Below are positions 40,633 to 64,000 of a stretch of DNA of 64,000 nt, in pieces (position 1 is the first letter of the stretch; each line of letters opens with the position of its first letter). The stretch comes from Anaeromyces robustus (Eukaryota; Neocallimastigomycota; Neocallimastigomycetes; Neocallimastigales; Neocallimastigaceae). The stretch covers positions 60,001 to 124,000 of the forward strand of contig MCFG01000102.1 of NCBI GenBank assembly GCA_002104895.1, written 5' to 3'. The position numbers were made by a program, and so were the translations under genes. The notes under the pieces are model-generated. The model was not told the DNA's origin and searched no databases. It saw only the letters and a list, made by a program, of their open reading frames with translations.

Positions 40633-42907
40633 TTATTATCGAATGTTTATTGATACATATATAATTACATAATTAATTAATAACAGACGTAGTTCAAAAG
40701 GTAGTAATAATAATGATAATGATAATCAAAATATATTGCAATATAATAATATCTATTAAATAATTGAATTTATATTATATTTTATTATATAATAAAAACA
40801 GCAAGAGGGGAATGTAGTCAAGGAAAAAATGACGGTGTTGCAGGTGAAATCTCTAATATGATTAGTAATTCTTCTTCTTCATTAAATGACGTTTTAAATG
40901 GTTTAAAGTATAAATATGTCGAACTTCAAGAAAAGAACAAAAAAGATTTAAAAGTAATTCTTATCGTACATTGTAAATCATTATATATTGTAATTTTTAT
41001 GTTATTAAATAATACATATTTTTTAATAATTATATATTTACAATATAAAAAAAGAAACTAGAAGAAGAAACTGAAAAAGTAAAAGGTGAAAATGCTAAAA
41101 AAGAATTAGAAATAGGAAAATTAAAAGAAGAAATTGATATATTAAGAAATGAAATATCATTATTAAAAGGTTTTGTTTTATTTAATAATGCTACATATTT
41201 TTAATTTTATTTAAGTTTGAATATATTTAATTAATACATACTATATGATTTCAATTATTAATTATTTTATATACTTTTCAATTATTAATATTTAGAACAC
41301 AGTGTAGATGAAAAGAAAGATTTATTTAATGAAAATATAAATTTAAAAAAAAAGTTAGAAAATATTAATTCGGAAGTTTCAAGATCAGATCTATCTTATA
41401 AAAGAGTATTAAAAGAAAAAGAAGAATTATTAAATAAAATAAATGGTTTGAGAATGGAATTTTCATCCAGTAATGAGAAATGTGAAGATTTACAAAATAT
41501 TATTGAACATCTAAAACAAAAAATTTCAGAGTTAGAGAAAGAGAAAGATGATTTAAAAGTATAATTTTTTTATCTAATTTTATTTATATGATCAATATAA
41601 GTTTTATTATTATTAATTATTAAAAATTGTAATTTTTCTTCATTATTCACATAGGAAAAAAATTTCGAACAAGCCAATATAATATCAAATATTGATTTAG
41701 ATGCAAGACAATTATTAATAGATTCAATACAAGTAATAATATTAATTATGATAGCATTATACATATATATATCCATTTATACATATGAACAAATTTTATA
41801 TTTTATATAATTAATATTAATTTAATAAAAATTTTATTAAATCTCTAACAGAAAGAAAAGATAAAACTGATGGCAAATGTTAAAAGACTTGAAGTAGCTT
41901 ATGCCGAAGAAAAACAGTTAAGAGAAAAAATAATTAATGATAGAGACAAAATAATAGAAGAAAACGTTTCATTAAATACTCAAATAGATGAATTAAAAAG
42001 AAAATTAGAATCTGTAATTTAAATGCAATATATAAATATAAATATAAATGCAAATATTTAAATAAATAAAATTTTTTATTAAAATTATAACAATATTTTA
42101 ATGTATAATTCTTTTCAAAGGATATAAAAAAAGGTGATGAGTCCTTCAATCAGAGAAGAACAGCAATGCAGAGTGTAGAAAAGATGCAAAAACAAATTGA
42201 TAAATATAAGGATGAGGTTGAATCTTTAAGAATTGCTAATGAAACAAAAGAAAAAAGAATATTAGAATTAAAAGAAAAAATGTCCAATCAAGAAACTACC
42301 GTGAATAAAAGTAAAAATAAAATAAATAAAAAACATTTATATAAAACTAAAAATTTAAAAAATTATATGGATTAAATATAAATATAAAAAACTGTAATAT
42401 ATAATATATATTAAATATATTCAATAGTACTAGAATCCAAAGCTTTATATGAAGATTCAATCTCTGAAATTAAATCAAGATTAGATAAAGCTGAAGAAGA
42501 ATTATCTAAAGCATCTAAAGATAAAATGTAAATTACATAGAGTATTTATAATAACTTATGTATATAATTAAAACATATATATTTATAAAATAATAATTCT
42601 TTTTACTAATAATATTAATAATTATAATAGAGAATTACAAAAGGAAAATGAAAGTTTGAAAAAAAGTGTTATTCATCAAAGAAATGAAGTTAATAAATTA
42701 ACTAAGGATTTAGATACTACTCATAAAAAATTAAAGGAATATAAAAATGATAGAAATGCTAATAAAGAAATAAAGCAGCTAATAGATCAAATTGAATCTT
42801 CTGGTGATAATTATATACGACTAATGAGAAGTATAAAATCTTGTCTTGATAAAACAACTGATCAATCTTCATCCTCAATTGATATATTTTTAAATGATTC
42901 AAATTAA
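40057..42907 (+). CDS. Coiled-coil protein, 519 aa, 12 exons
   Basis: Exons are 40057-40129, 40246-40285, 40443-40538, 40687-40700, 40802-40953, 41055-41169, 41296-41558, 41655-41732, 41852-42013, 42121-42310, 42428-42527 and 42631-42907; all phases agree and the stop is TAA. The N-terminus MATSFPVGIYPPFNPRSTKT is Pro-rich. It is followed by DYIRNLQQQIYLLELETRYL, a short helical motif of the kind seen at the start of long ciliary or centrosomal coiled-coil proteins. From about residue 120 on, nearly everything is heptad-like Lys/Glu/Leu coiled coil. Conserved-looking patches include DLDARQLLIDSIQKEKIKLM and KRLEVAYAEEKQLREKI. A structural role at basal body or flagellum is an inference from this architecture and the flagellar genes nearby. 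I cannot name the family. Exon 4 is only 14 bases, and the exon 6 donor is a weak GTTTTG. Confidence 0.8.
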
Positions 42908-43810
42908 AGGGAAAATTATTCAAATACAAAAAAAAATATTTATAAAAATAATTAAGATATATCAAATAAAATAATAAACAAATTAATTTTTGAAGAAATT
43001 AGATTATTCACTACTTTTTATTGAATATATTTCAATTTATTTATTATCGGTTTATAAAAATTATTATTATCAATAATCATAATAAAAAATATATAAATAT
43101 ATATTTTATTTACATCTAAAAGTTTATATAATTTTAATATATTATTTTATTTTTTATTGTGATACTTTTAATTATATATTATTTTTCTTTCTTTTTTCTT
43201 TTATAAAATATAGTATTTAAAAAAAAAAAAAACTAACAGAAACTTTTTTATGTAACAAAATAAATAAGTTAATTCTTTTAAAAAAAAAATTTTTTTTGTA
43301 ATTGAATAAAAATTTTTAAAATTTTTTAATTTTTATTTATTATTTTTATTATTATTTATTATTATTTATTAATTATTGATATTATAATTATTTTCTTCGT
43401 TCCATAAATATTAAATTTTCATTAAATCAATTAATTTATTTTTTGAAAAGTAATAAATAATGATAATAATTTAAAGAATATGAAATTAATTTATCAATTT
43501 CATTATTTTCATATAAATAATTCAATTTTTACATATATTTTATAATAAAAATCTAAATATTATTAATTAGATAATTATTTTTAAATAACTATTTGATATT
43601 AAAAATATTAAGTATATTAATTCATTATATTCAAATTTAAAATATAATAAAAAAAAATTATATTAAAAATAATCTGAAATTCTATAAATTTCTGTGATAA
43701 CAATACTAAAAAATAAATAATATAAAAATAAAGAAATAAAGTTTAAAAATATATAATTCAATTTTAAAAAAAAAAATAAATAAAATATAGTTAATAATTA
43801 CATATATATA
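42908..43810. other. Intergenic region between coiled-coil and Oca-like genes
   Basis: About 900 bases of A/T-rich DNA with short homopolymer runs. No gene seen. It must hold the promoter of the phosphatase-like gene. Confidence 0.6.
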
Positions 43811-44400
43811 ATGGATGGAGTGGATTTACCATTCTTAATACCACCATTACCATATGGTCACGTTGAAGATAATGTTTATAGAGGAGGTTATCCAAAATTA
43901 AGAAATCTTCGTTTTTTAAAACGCTTAAGGCTAAAAACTGTAGTATCACTAACCCCAGATCCAGTGGAATATGAAGCATTTAAGGAGTTTTGTAAAGAAC
44001 AAAATATAGAATATATTCATATTCGTGTTGAAAAACCTAAAGATTCTTTACCTTTGACTTATGCTAAAGTAGCACAAATTATACAAATAATATTAGATAT
44101 TAATAAACTTCCAATATATATTCATTGTTTAGATGGTTCAGTTATAACAGGAGTTATATTTATGTGTTTAAGAAAATTACAATTATGGGATAGTAGTATA
44201 ATTCATATTGAATATAGAAGATATACTCGTGATGATGATATCAGTTCTGAGGCCATTGAATTTCTTGAAAAATATAATGGTGAAATATTATTACCTGAAA
44301 AAATACCCCATTGGCTATGGAATGGTCAAATACCTTTCAAAAAGCATCCAACTATGAAAATTCGTTTACCTGACTCCACTGAATCCGAAAGTAAGTATTT

Positions 44401-44484
<84 letters not shown>

Positions 44485-45422
44485 GTATATGGTTTTATTT
44501 TTTTTTTTTTTTTTAAATAAAAAATAAGAAAGTATTAAATATCTCCTAATAATATATTAAAATTTTTTTTTTACCACATATATTTATACATAATACATAA
44601 AAATTATACAATTTTTGTTATTATTGTTTTTATTATTATATGAAACATATATTATACATATATATTATTTAAATATTATAAATAATAATAGCTTCATCAG
44701 AAAATGTAAATAATCAAAGCCAAAATAATAATGATACTCCTATAAAAGAAAAAACAAATAATATTACTAATCAAAAATATCAAAATATTGCTAATAATAA
44801 TAATGATAATATTAATGATGTCAGTATTTCTCAGCATAATGTTCAGGAAATTGAAAATCAAAATATTTCTCATTCTAAATATAATATTCATGAAGCTATG
44901 ACAGAAGAATTCACAGAAGCTATAAGAAAAAAGATTGATGAAAAAATCATTGCATTACGTAAATCTGGTAAATATAATACAAATAATGAGGAATATGCAA
45001 CAAGAAATCATAATAATAAATCACCATCTTCAAGGAATAATGAATATGAAAAAACTAGGAAAACTAGTAATGGTCAAAGATATTTTGGTGTCAACGTTAA
45101 TCGTAATGATGATATAAAAGAAGGTTATAATACTAATAATACTAATAGTGAATATGAGTCAAATGATGACCTTTATGATAGTTATTATAGTGGTACGAAT
45201 ATAAGTGATGATGAATATTCTGATAATGATGATAATTCTGAATATAATGATTATAACGATAATGATGATGATAAAGAAGATGAAAATGATGACAGCTATT
45301 CTAATTTTGGAGTAGAAGATAAATCAAGTAAATCTTATGACATTAGCGAAATAAATTACCAAAAAATGTCTATGACTCTAAAAGCATTAAATTTAGAAGG
45401 GTTAAATACACATTATAAATAA
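43811..45422 (+). CDS. Oca4/Oca6-like tyrosine-phosphatase-fold protein (likely pseudophosphatase)
   Basis: Exons 43811-44390 and 44692-45422 give 436 residues. Residues 1-165 match the fungal Siw14/Oca family (Y_phosphatase2). The start is PFLIPPLPYGHVEDNVYRGG. It continues NLRFLKRLRLKTVVSLTP, FCKEQNIEYIHIRVEKPKDS, PLTYAKVAQIIQIILD and the signature loop IYIHCLDGSVITGVIFMCLR. The loop keeps the catalytic Cys but has Ile where CX5R enzymes have Arg, as in the yeast Oca4/Oca6 branch (HCxDG type). It is therefore probably catalytically weak or inactive and acts in a complex. The second exon adds an Asn/Asp-rich tail (about 240 residues) absent from short family members. In yeast the Oca proteins act in an inositol-pyrophosphate and cell-cycle-arrest complex. 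The intron has a long TTTA repeat just after its GTAAGT donor. Confidence 0.9.
44396..44482. repeat. (TTTA)n tract in the Oca-like gene intron
   Basis: About 87 bases of TTTA start five bases after the donor. In the exon 1 frame it would read on as Phe-Ile-Tyr-Leu repeats, so a simple ORF call overruns the exon end. Confidence 0.93.
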
Positions 45423-45561
45423 ACAAATAAATGAATATAAAAGAAAAAAATATAATCCTTACTTAAAAAATAATAATATAATGATAAAAATACTAATTCT
45501 TTTTTATTTTCAATATATAAAAATATATAAAATAATAAATAAATAAATAAATAATAAATAA

Positions 45562-45601
<40 letters not shown>

Positions 45602-46348
45602 CAATAATAATAACCAATAATAAGAGTAATAATATATATCTAATGTAAAATTCATATACAATAAAGAAATTAAAGTTAGTTTGCTTAAAAAGATACCTTA
45701 AATTATAAATATTAAATAAAGATATAAAAATATAATATATTATTGAATTATCGCTCTTGTTATTGTAATTGTAATATTTTAAAATTATTTAATGTAATTA
45801 ATTATTTATATATTCATTCACACATATGCAATTTTTTATTAACTATATAATATCTGCATATATATATATATATATGTAATTTTTATTTGTTATATATTAT
45901 TTCTTTATTCCATTATAAATTTTTTTATTTTATATAAAAGAGTAAAATATTACATATATAATTTATATAATATATTATATTATATATATGTATATTTATA
46001 TAATTTTTTACATTATAAAACAGATAGTTAAATAATATATGAATAACATAATATGTAATTATAATAATCATTTCCCTTTTTATAATATTACAATACTATT
46101 TCCATATTATATATGTTTTTTTTTTTTTTTTTTTTTTTTTTGATATGTATATTTTAATTTGATGTATATAAATTCAAAATATAAATATATCTCATAATAA
46201 AAAATATGATAGGATATATTTAAATAAATTTTTTTACTTTTATTTATCTTTTATATATACTTTTACTATTATAATTATAATTATAATTATAATTATTATT
46301 ATTATTATCATTATTATTTATTATTTATCATTTATTATTTATTATTTA
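45423..46348. other. Convergent intergenic region
   Basis: It lies between the stops of the Oca-like gene (+) and Bub2 (-). It has AAT units near 45566-45600, a T-run near 46117-46140 and ATT repeats near 46290-46345. No gene seen. Confidence 0.65.
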
Positions 46349-47078
46349 TTATTTTAATAATTCTTCAACTGTTTTATAATCATGAGTATGTTTAACAATT
46401 TTTGCATATATATCTTTGGGTATTTTCGGTATTAATGATATCGTAACAGCAATAATTAATTTTGCATTCAAATTAGGAAAGTTTCTCAATTTATGATATG
46501 GACTTTTATAAATAAAAATAAGTAATAATAATAAAAAAAGATAATATATTTAATATATAAACGAAATGTTAATAGAACATACATATTATTTAAATATTGT
46601 ATAAATTATATATATATAATAAATTAATATTTCATTTATTATTCTTATAATTTATGTAAGTTATGTATGTTTTTACTAACTTCTTTTCATTTAACAATTC
46701 ATCTCTTATGATAATCATCTGTGATATAACAAAAATAATATTTAAATGAACACCAAATGCAAATAAAAAATCCCATAAACTTAATAATTCTTGTAACGGT
46801 GGTGTACAAGCACAAAATGATAAGATAGCTTTATAAATAAAAAAAAGATATGTTCATATATATTAATAAATCATTTATTATCATTTTAATATTTTAATTT
46901 GAATAATGATATTAATCTAAATATATTAAAAATATATTACATGAAAATCCATAAATTTCTGCTGTAAGTTGATTTTTAGTTAAATGATTATATAATTCTG
47001 GATCAATAATTTCTAAGCATATATCCAAAAGCTTTATAATTAATTAATATTATGAAAACCAATAAAAAATAAAGATAA

Positions 47079-47109
<31 letters not shown>

Positions 47110-48379
47110 ATACATATATCTAGCTATATACATATTTATAATATAAAACAATTTTAAATAATATTAATCAATTAAAAGTTATTAAAAATTATTAGGTTAA
47201 TTACTTTAGCTCCTGCATGTGCTCCAATTAAAGATGAATGTACATATAATGGACAATAATATTGTATAAATGTTGAAAATGCATAAAAAGCTTCCATTTC
47301 TGGTAAAACATATAAAAAAGGTGCTGCTATAACATTCATACCTTGAACATATGTGAAATTACAATTGACGTCAGATACAATTTTTTCTTAATAAATATTA
47401 TTATTATATACATATAATTTTAAATAAAAATGAATATATATAATATATATACAATATCATTAATATGAATTACAAAGAAAAAGAAATATTATAAAGTAAA
47501 AAGTAAAAAATAAAAAGTATTATTTAATAGTTTATATTTTTATGAATATGGTTAATAATTTTTATGTATGATACCTTTTTCTTTTGACCATACAAATGCA
47601 TTTAAGAGTCTTACAATCATATTATCCGTTACTTTTTGTTTGAATTTTTCATCTGTCCTAAGTGTTCTAAATCCATCATTTTTAATTTTATCATAAAATT
47701 TTGATTTTTTTTTTCCTACATATTTTAAATATTCTGATGCTGAAACACGATAAACACCTAATAATATTTTCCATATCTTTCCTCTTAAACTTGCTGTATA
47801 AGAATTCATCATAATCTTATTATTTTAAAATCCACATTTAATATGTCAATAATAATTTAATATGTTTATATTTTTAAAAAAAAAATAGATAAATAAATAT
47901 AGTATTTAAATGTAAAAATAGAATAAAGCATCAAATTAACCTAATGATTTTAATATTTATATATAAAATATAAATAGTTAAAATTTAAAGGATTTATTTT
48001 TTTTATTCATTACCTCTGAACCATCCGGTAAACCATATTCATAAATCATATTTCTTAATTTATTAAGTGCAATATTTAACTCTTTTTCTGAATGATTTGT
48101 TTTTTCCAAATGATCCTCATATTTTTTTCTTAATTCATTAGAATAACGAAATCTTGTAAATGCGTGTAATTTTGCATCTGCTATTACCGTAGTATTTGAT
48201 AGAGATGATGTAATTATTCCTGGAGAAGTAATAATTATATTAGGTTGAGCATGAGCACTAGGATTTATATTTTCATTGTTTTGATTATTGTTAATGTTAT
48301 TTATAGATTTTTGAGATTGAAAAGAAGGTAATCCATCTAATGTTAATGGATAATTTGAATTTTCTACATTACTGTTCAT
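46349..48379 (-). CDS. BUB2: Bub2/Cdc16-type TBC-domain GTPase-activating protein
   Basis: With Bfa1/Byr4 this GAP restrains the Tem1/Spg1 GTPase at the spindle pole body, delaying mitotic exit or septation until the spindle is aligned. Exons are 48379-48014, 47815-47575, 47386-47205, 47031-46941, 46828-46681 and 46502-46349, giving 393 residues in phase. The N-terminal ~75 residues are Asn/Ser-rich. The TBC domain then follows: LRNMIYEYGLPDGSE, SLRGKIWKILLGVYRVSASE, FYDKIKNDGFRTLRTDEKFK and RLLNAFVW. Next come TYVQGMNVIAAPFLYVLPEM, EAFYAFSTFI, LLDICLEIIDPELYNHL, QLTAEIYGFSSILSFCACTP and LWDFLFAFGVHLNIIFV. Both catalytic fingers are present: Arg in IxxDxxR (IKNDGFR) and Gln in YVQ. The exon 5 donor is GTTAGT. 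The match with Bub2 rather than general TBC proteins rests on the DxFRTLxTD and LLNAFVW patches. Confidence 0.93.
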
Positions 48380-48810
48380 TTTTTTAATCTTATTTATTTA
48401 TAATTTCTATTTGTATAATATATAAAGTAATAATAATGTCTTATGTGTTTATTTTATATTCTTTTTTTTTGTTAATTAGTATTAATAAATTATCATTTAA
48501 ATGAAATAATCACGCCTTTTTAATAATTAATTCAAATAATAAATACAATATCAATTTTTATTTTTAATAACTTTGCAAATAAATATATTTTATTAAAAAA
48601 ATCATTATATATAGTATTTGTATATAATTTATAATTTTTAGTTGAAAAAAATTTTTTAATTAATCATTATAATAATAGAATATATAAAAAAATTTTTTTT
48701 TATTTTTTTTTTCTGTTTCTGTTTTTGTTTTAATATTTATTAAAAAACCTTAAAATTATTATCTTATTAATAATAAAAAAAATAAACTTGGTAAAAATAA
48801 ATTTAAAAAA

Positions 48811-48841
<31 letters not shown>

Positions 48842-50525
48842 TTTTCTCTGACATGCAAATTTCCTTAATACTCTTCATATATATATATATTATCAAAAAA
48901 ATAATGTATTTTATAAATGAAATATATTTTTAAATATTATTAACAATAAAATGTATTTTTTCCAAAATTATTAAATATATAATACACAATACATTTATTT
49001 ATTGTTTTTATTAAAGTTTTTATTTAATAATCAGTTAATTAAAAATGTCACCTATTTTAAACTTTAATATATTTCTTTCTATTAAAGAATAAAGATTTTT
49101 TATTCAACTTTCATAATTTTTTTACAAAACTATTTTTTAGAAAAAACTCAATATAAAGTATAATTTTTTTACAAAACTATTTTTTAGAAAAAATTTAATG
49201 AAAAATATAAAAGTCATTATTTATATTAAATAATATTATATATAATTCTGCTATATTTTTTTTCATAGTTATTATTAAAAAAGGAGGAAAAAAGAAATAT
49301 AAATATTATAAATTATATAATGCTATTTAAATTATATATATATGTAATTTAAAATTCTATTTAAATTATATATATATATATAATTTGAATCCCATTCATT
49401 AAAATATGAGAAAATTTTATTTATATTATTTTTAAAATTATATAACATAAATGAATATAAAGCTAAATTTTATTCATTTGGTTATTGATGAAGTTAATTT
49501 AAAAAATTTAAAAAATTTATATTTCATATTATAATAATTATAAAAAATATATATATATATATATATTTTCAAAAATTAACAAAATAAAAAATAAAAAAAT
49601 TATTATAAAAAAAATGAAAATTTTAAATTTTAATATTATGAAAATTATTATTTTTAGTAATTATTATAATATATATATATATAGATTGTTAAATAATTAA
49701 ATATGCCATAATGATATGGTACAATATCAAAATAAAATTTATATATTTTTGTGATGTAATTCATAGTAATTTATATCATTTATATATTTTATTCATTTAA
49801 ATATTATACTATTTATATCTATTAAAAAAAAATATGTATCATTAAGGATAAAAAATTTATGAATATTTGGATAGTCACATTATTTATTATACACATTATT
49901 CTTATATTATTTTGCATATAAAACTTTATATTATCAATTTTTTTATTAATAATTATCAAATCATTAATGTATAATTCAATATTAATTAGAATCATTGATT
50001 TACATTTTTTATAATTTATATAATATATATTTATAATTTTTTCTTTTTTTTTAATTTATTATTTATTTATTTTTGAAAACACTAACATATTTATATATCT
50101 TAATATTTAACAATAACATATATTTACAATGTTTTAAAACTGCAAAGAATATTAAAATTTTTTAAAATCATTATAATTATTTAAAAAATTTTGGCATATT
50201 TACTTATTTAAATAAAAATTTTATATCCAAGAATTGAAAAATATAAAAATACAAATAAATTATTAAGATAATTTTTAAGTATTTATTTAAATTATACCAT
50301 AAAAAAGATTATTATAAAGAAATTTATTAAAGAAAAATATAATACCTGAAAAAAGAGTATATATATTAATTATATTTTTATAAAATCAAAAACCCAAAAA
50401 AAAATTAATAAATAAAAGAGAAAAACAAAAGAATTTATTTTTATTATAAATTATAATTATAATATAATTATAATTATTTCATTTATTTTATTTTTTATAA
50501 AAAAATATAATAAAATTATTACATT
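48380..50525. other. Divergent region between BUB2 and FAM72
   Basis: About 2.1 kb with no gene seen in any frame. A roughly 28-base stretch is present twice in tandem near 49116-49195 (ATTTTTTTACAAAACTATTT core followed by TTAGAAAAAA). Dinucleotide AT runs occur near 48815, 49370, 49545 and 49670. Promoters of both flanking genes must be here. Confidence 0.6.
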
Positions 50526-51664
<1,139 letters not shown>

Positions 51665-52242
51665 ATTTTGAAATCAAATTGAAGAGAAAGAAATATATCT
51701 TGAAATAAAATGGATGAAAAAAGAAAATGATGAAAAATTAAAAATTAATTTATTAATATTTATTTTATTTTCTTTTTTTATCCTAAAAATATTTAAATCT
51801 TATTACTATCAAAAAACAAATTTTCAAAATTATAAAAAAAAAAAACAAATCTTTTATATTAAATAATCATATATATTATATAATATTAATAGAATACCCT
51901 TTTTTTTTTTTTAAGAAAAAAATTATATATATATATGTATTTTTGCATAATATTTAAGAAAAATTTTTTTCAATAATATATGGTATAAAAAAATAAAAAT
52001 GTTATATTATTATATTAAATATTTTATTTAACTCTTAATGGATAAAATTGAAAGAAAAATAAAATAAACAAAAATCAACTAAAATAAAAACAAATATGAA
52101 AAATGAAAGAATTTTTTATTATTGATTATATATTTATATTTTTTTAATTATTCTTTTGTCTAGGTTTATATATAATAACATTAATTATAAAGTAATTTTA
52201 TTATTTTTTTACACTTCTTTAAAATATTATTATAATAATAAT
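51665..52242. other. Convergent intergenic region
   Basis: About 580 bases lie between the stops of FAM72 (+) and the hypothetical gene (-). It is A/T-rich; no gene seen. Confidence 0.65.
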
Positions 52243-53798
52243 TTAATTAATTATGGGGTATTTTTTTTTTTTTTGAGATAGGTGATTTTTTGGAATATAT
52301 ATTAAAGTATTATTTTCATATATTTTTTTATATTGACTATCTATTGTTCTAAATTGGAGATTTGCTTGATTTTTTCTTTTTAGCTCTTTTTCTTCATTGA
52401 AATTGACATATTTAACATTCACTTTCGAATTCTCTTTTTTATTTATTTTAAATGGTAACGGACGACTTAATATCTCATCTAAATTATCTTCATAATCAAA
52501 TACAACATATTTTGTAATATAATTTATATTATTATTATTTACCTATTAAATTTATTTTTTAAAAATAAACAAATTAAGTCAGTTGGTAAGTTTTTAATTG
52601 TAATAATTATAAAATTTTATTTATTCTTGTTTTTACTTTCGGTATTGGATTATCGATAATTGATTTAATTACTAAATCTTTTTCCTCACTTTCGATACTA
52701 TTCTTTTTCAAAGAGGAACTTTTATTTGTTTTATATTCAACAAACTATATATAATATATGATGAAATAATAAATATATTTAAAACATTTAAAACTTGATG
52801 ACTTACATTATATAATATTATTAATTATTTATATTTTTATTAAAAATTACCTCTTTTCTAATTTGATTTATATATTCTTTTTTATTATCTAAATTATATA
52901 ATTTATTAAATGTCAATTTTTCTTTAAGTGAACAGATAGAAGACATTATACTTTTTGATCTTTCTAAAAATGGATTAAATGAATTATTATTTGTTAAAGT
53001 ATTTTCTTTTGGTATATTATTAATTAACTCATTCTTTTTATTTAATAATAATTTATCATCTTTTATATATGGCATATTTAAATCAAAAATATCTAATTTA
53101 TCTTTTAAAATGGATGATGAAATATATGTATTTATCTTTTTATTTAGTGATAGTAAACTAGCATGCATTGTACTTTTCTTAGAATCAGAAAATTTATTTG
53201 TCACATTTTCTGTTAATGAAGTATTATTATTGGTTAACATATTAATATTGCTATCAGATAAACATTTTTCCATTTTATTATTATTATCATTATTATCATT
53301 ATTATCATTATTATCATTATTATCATTATTATCATTTTTATCTTGGGTATTGACTTCGTTATTATAAATTAAATTATTTTTAGATATCTTATCTTTAATA
53401 AAAGTCAAGGATTTATTACTAATGCTTGTATTATCTTCATCCAATTCTTCAATAATTGAATCAGTTAAATAATTTTTACTATTACTTTTTATATTTAATA
53501 GCTTTGATTTACTATTTCTTTTTATAGTTGGAATATTAATTTCAACTATTGGTGTTTTGAAAATTGAAAATCTTTTATGAATTCCTGATTTATATTTATT
53601 CTTTCTATGTTGATTTTTTATATTATCACTTTTCTTCAAATAATCTTGATTTCCTGTAATTAAAAAGTTAATTTCGTTTACTTTATCTTCAATTAAATTA
53701 AATATCTCTTTATCTTCATATAATTTTTTATTTATACTGCTTATTTGGAGATCAAATAAATCAATATGAGTATACTCATAACTCTTTAGTGGGTCCAT
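52243..53798 (-). CDS. Hypothetical Asn/Lys-rich protein, 451 aa
   Basis: Three exons, 53798-52851, 52744-52637 and 52542-52243, join in phase and end in TAA. I do not recognise the family. The protein starts MDPLKSYEYTHIDLFDLQIS and continues with a helical stretch (KLYEDKEIFNLIEDKVNEIN). It has basic Ser/Asn-rich regions, a hexanucleotide-encoded DNN repeat (near 53278-53337), and patches such as FLERSKSIMSSICSLKEKLT. The C-terminal exon holds YVVFDYEDNLDEILSRPLPF and RTIDSQYKKIYENNTLIYIP, which look more conserved. It is probably a disordered, phosphorylatable protein. An AG lies just before CTTTTAAAA-ATG, so an upstream exon is possible, but phase does not support a join to the giant gene upstream. 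Confidence 0.7.
53278..53337 (-). repeat. Coding DNN microsatellite
   Basis: The plus strand shows a 9-base ATCATTATT unit repeated about six times. On the minus strand it encodes Asp-Asn-Asn repeats within the hypothetical protein. Confidence 0.88.
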
Positions 53799-54023
53799 TT
53801 TTAAAAGCTATTAAAAATAATTTAATTTTATATTATAAATAGTTAATAAATTATTATCAATATACTTTTTTTAAGTATTGATTCTAATTTTTTTAGATAG
53901 TTATAAATATATATGATAACTATAATTACATATGATGTATTTTTGAGTATATCGGACACCGTAGTATTATATTTTATTTCTTTACTAAACCCTAATTTAT
54001 GATTTTGGAATATAAATGATATA

Positions 54024-64000
<9,977 letters not shown>

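Noticed and set aside
53110-53367. 85-codon plus-strand frame with LSLL repeats
   Set aside because: Antisense of the coding DNN repeat of the minus-strand hypothetical protein.

Overview
The window looks like nuclear DNA of a zoospore-forming early-diverging fungus, most likely an anaerobic gut fungus (Neocallimastigomycota). The spacers are almost pure A and T, with long AAT/ATT, AAAT/TTTA and poly-A tracts. The genes are fungal in kind (Zn2Cys6 regulator, Fab1, Bub2, Oca-type phosphatase) and carry many short AT-rich introns. A giant Hydin-like flagellar protein and a tubby-domain protein imply a motile flagellated stage. The proteins are rich in Asn, Lys and Ser runs. The phylum is an inference from style; nothing in the window proves it. 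All exon joins below were worked out by hand from GT/AG sites, frame and family similarity. Every multi-exon model closes in frame.

Layout, left to right. 211-1987 (-): Zn2Cys6 transcription factor, cut by the left edge. 1990-5000: AT-rich spacer with a heptamer array. 5015-5536 (-): small orphan gene. 6426-9002 (+): leucine-rich-repeat protein with a Lys-rich tail. 9795-14581 (-): U5 snRNP GTPase Snu114/EFTUD2 in 15 exons. 16215-26980 (-): Fab1/PIKfyve lipid kinase in 9 exons, about 2,994 residues. 27-32 kb: about 5 kb with no gene seen. 32027-33778 (+): unrecognised 404-residue protein. 35887-38960 (+): tubby-domain protein with a Sld2/RECQL4-like N-terminal motif. 40057-42907 (+): coiled-coil protein in 12 exons, including a 14-base exon. 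43811-45422 (+): Oca4/Oca6-like pseudophosphatase. 46349-48379 (-): Bub2/Cdc16 TBC GAP. 50526-51664 (+): FAM72 family. 52243-53798 (-): unrecognised Asn-rich protein. 54250-64000 (-): giant ASH-repeat (Hydin-like) protein, running off the right edge.

There is no operon-like logic. The genes cover splicing (Snu114), endolysosomal PI(3,5)P2 synthesis (Fab1), mitotic exit control (Bub2) and flagellum or cilium biology (Hydin-like, tubby, perhaps the coiled-coil protein). No tRNA, rRNA, CRISPR array, recognisable transposon or virus-like element was seen. The clearest oddities are the Sld2-motif/tubby fusion, a Ser in place of Asn in the Snu114 G4 motif, and a Fab1 intron that reads open into a poly-Asn tail downstream of the FYVE exon.
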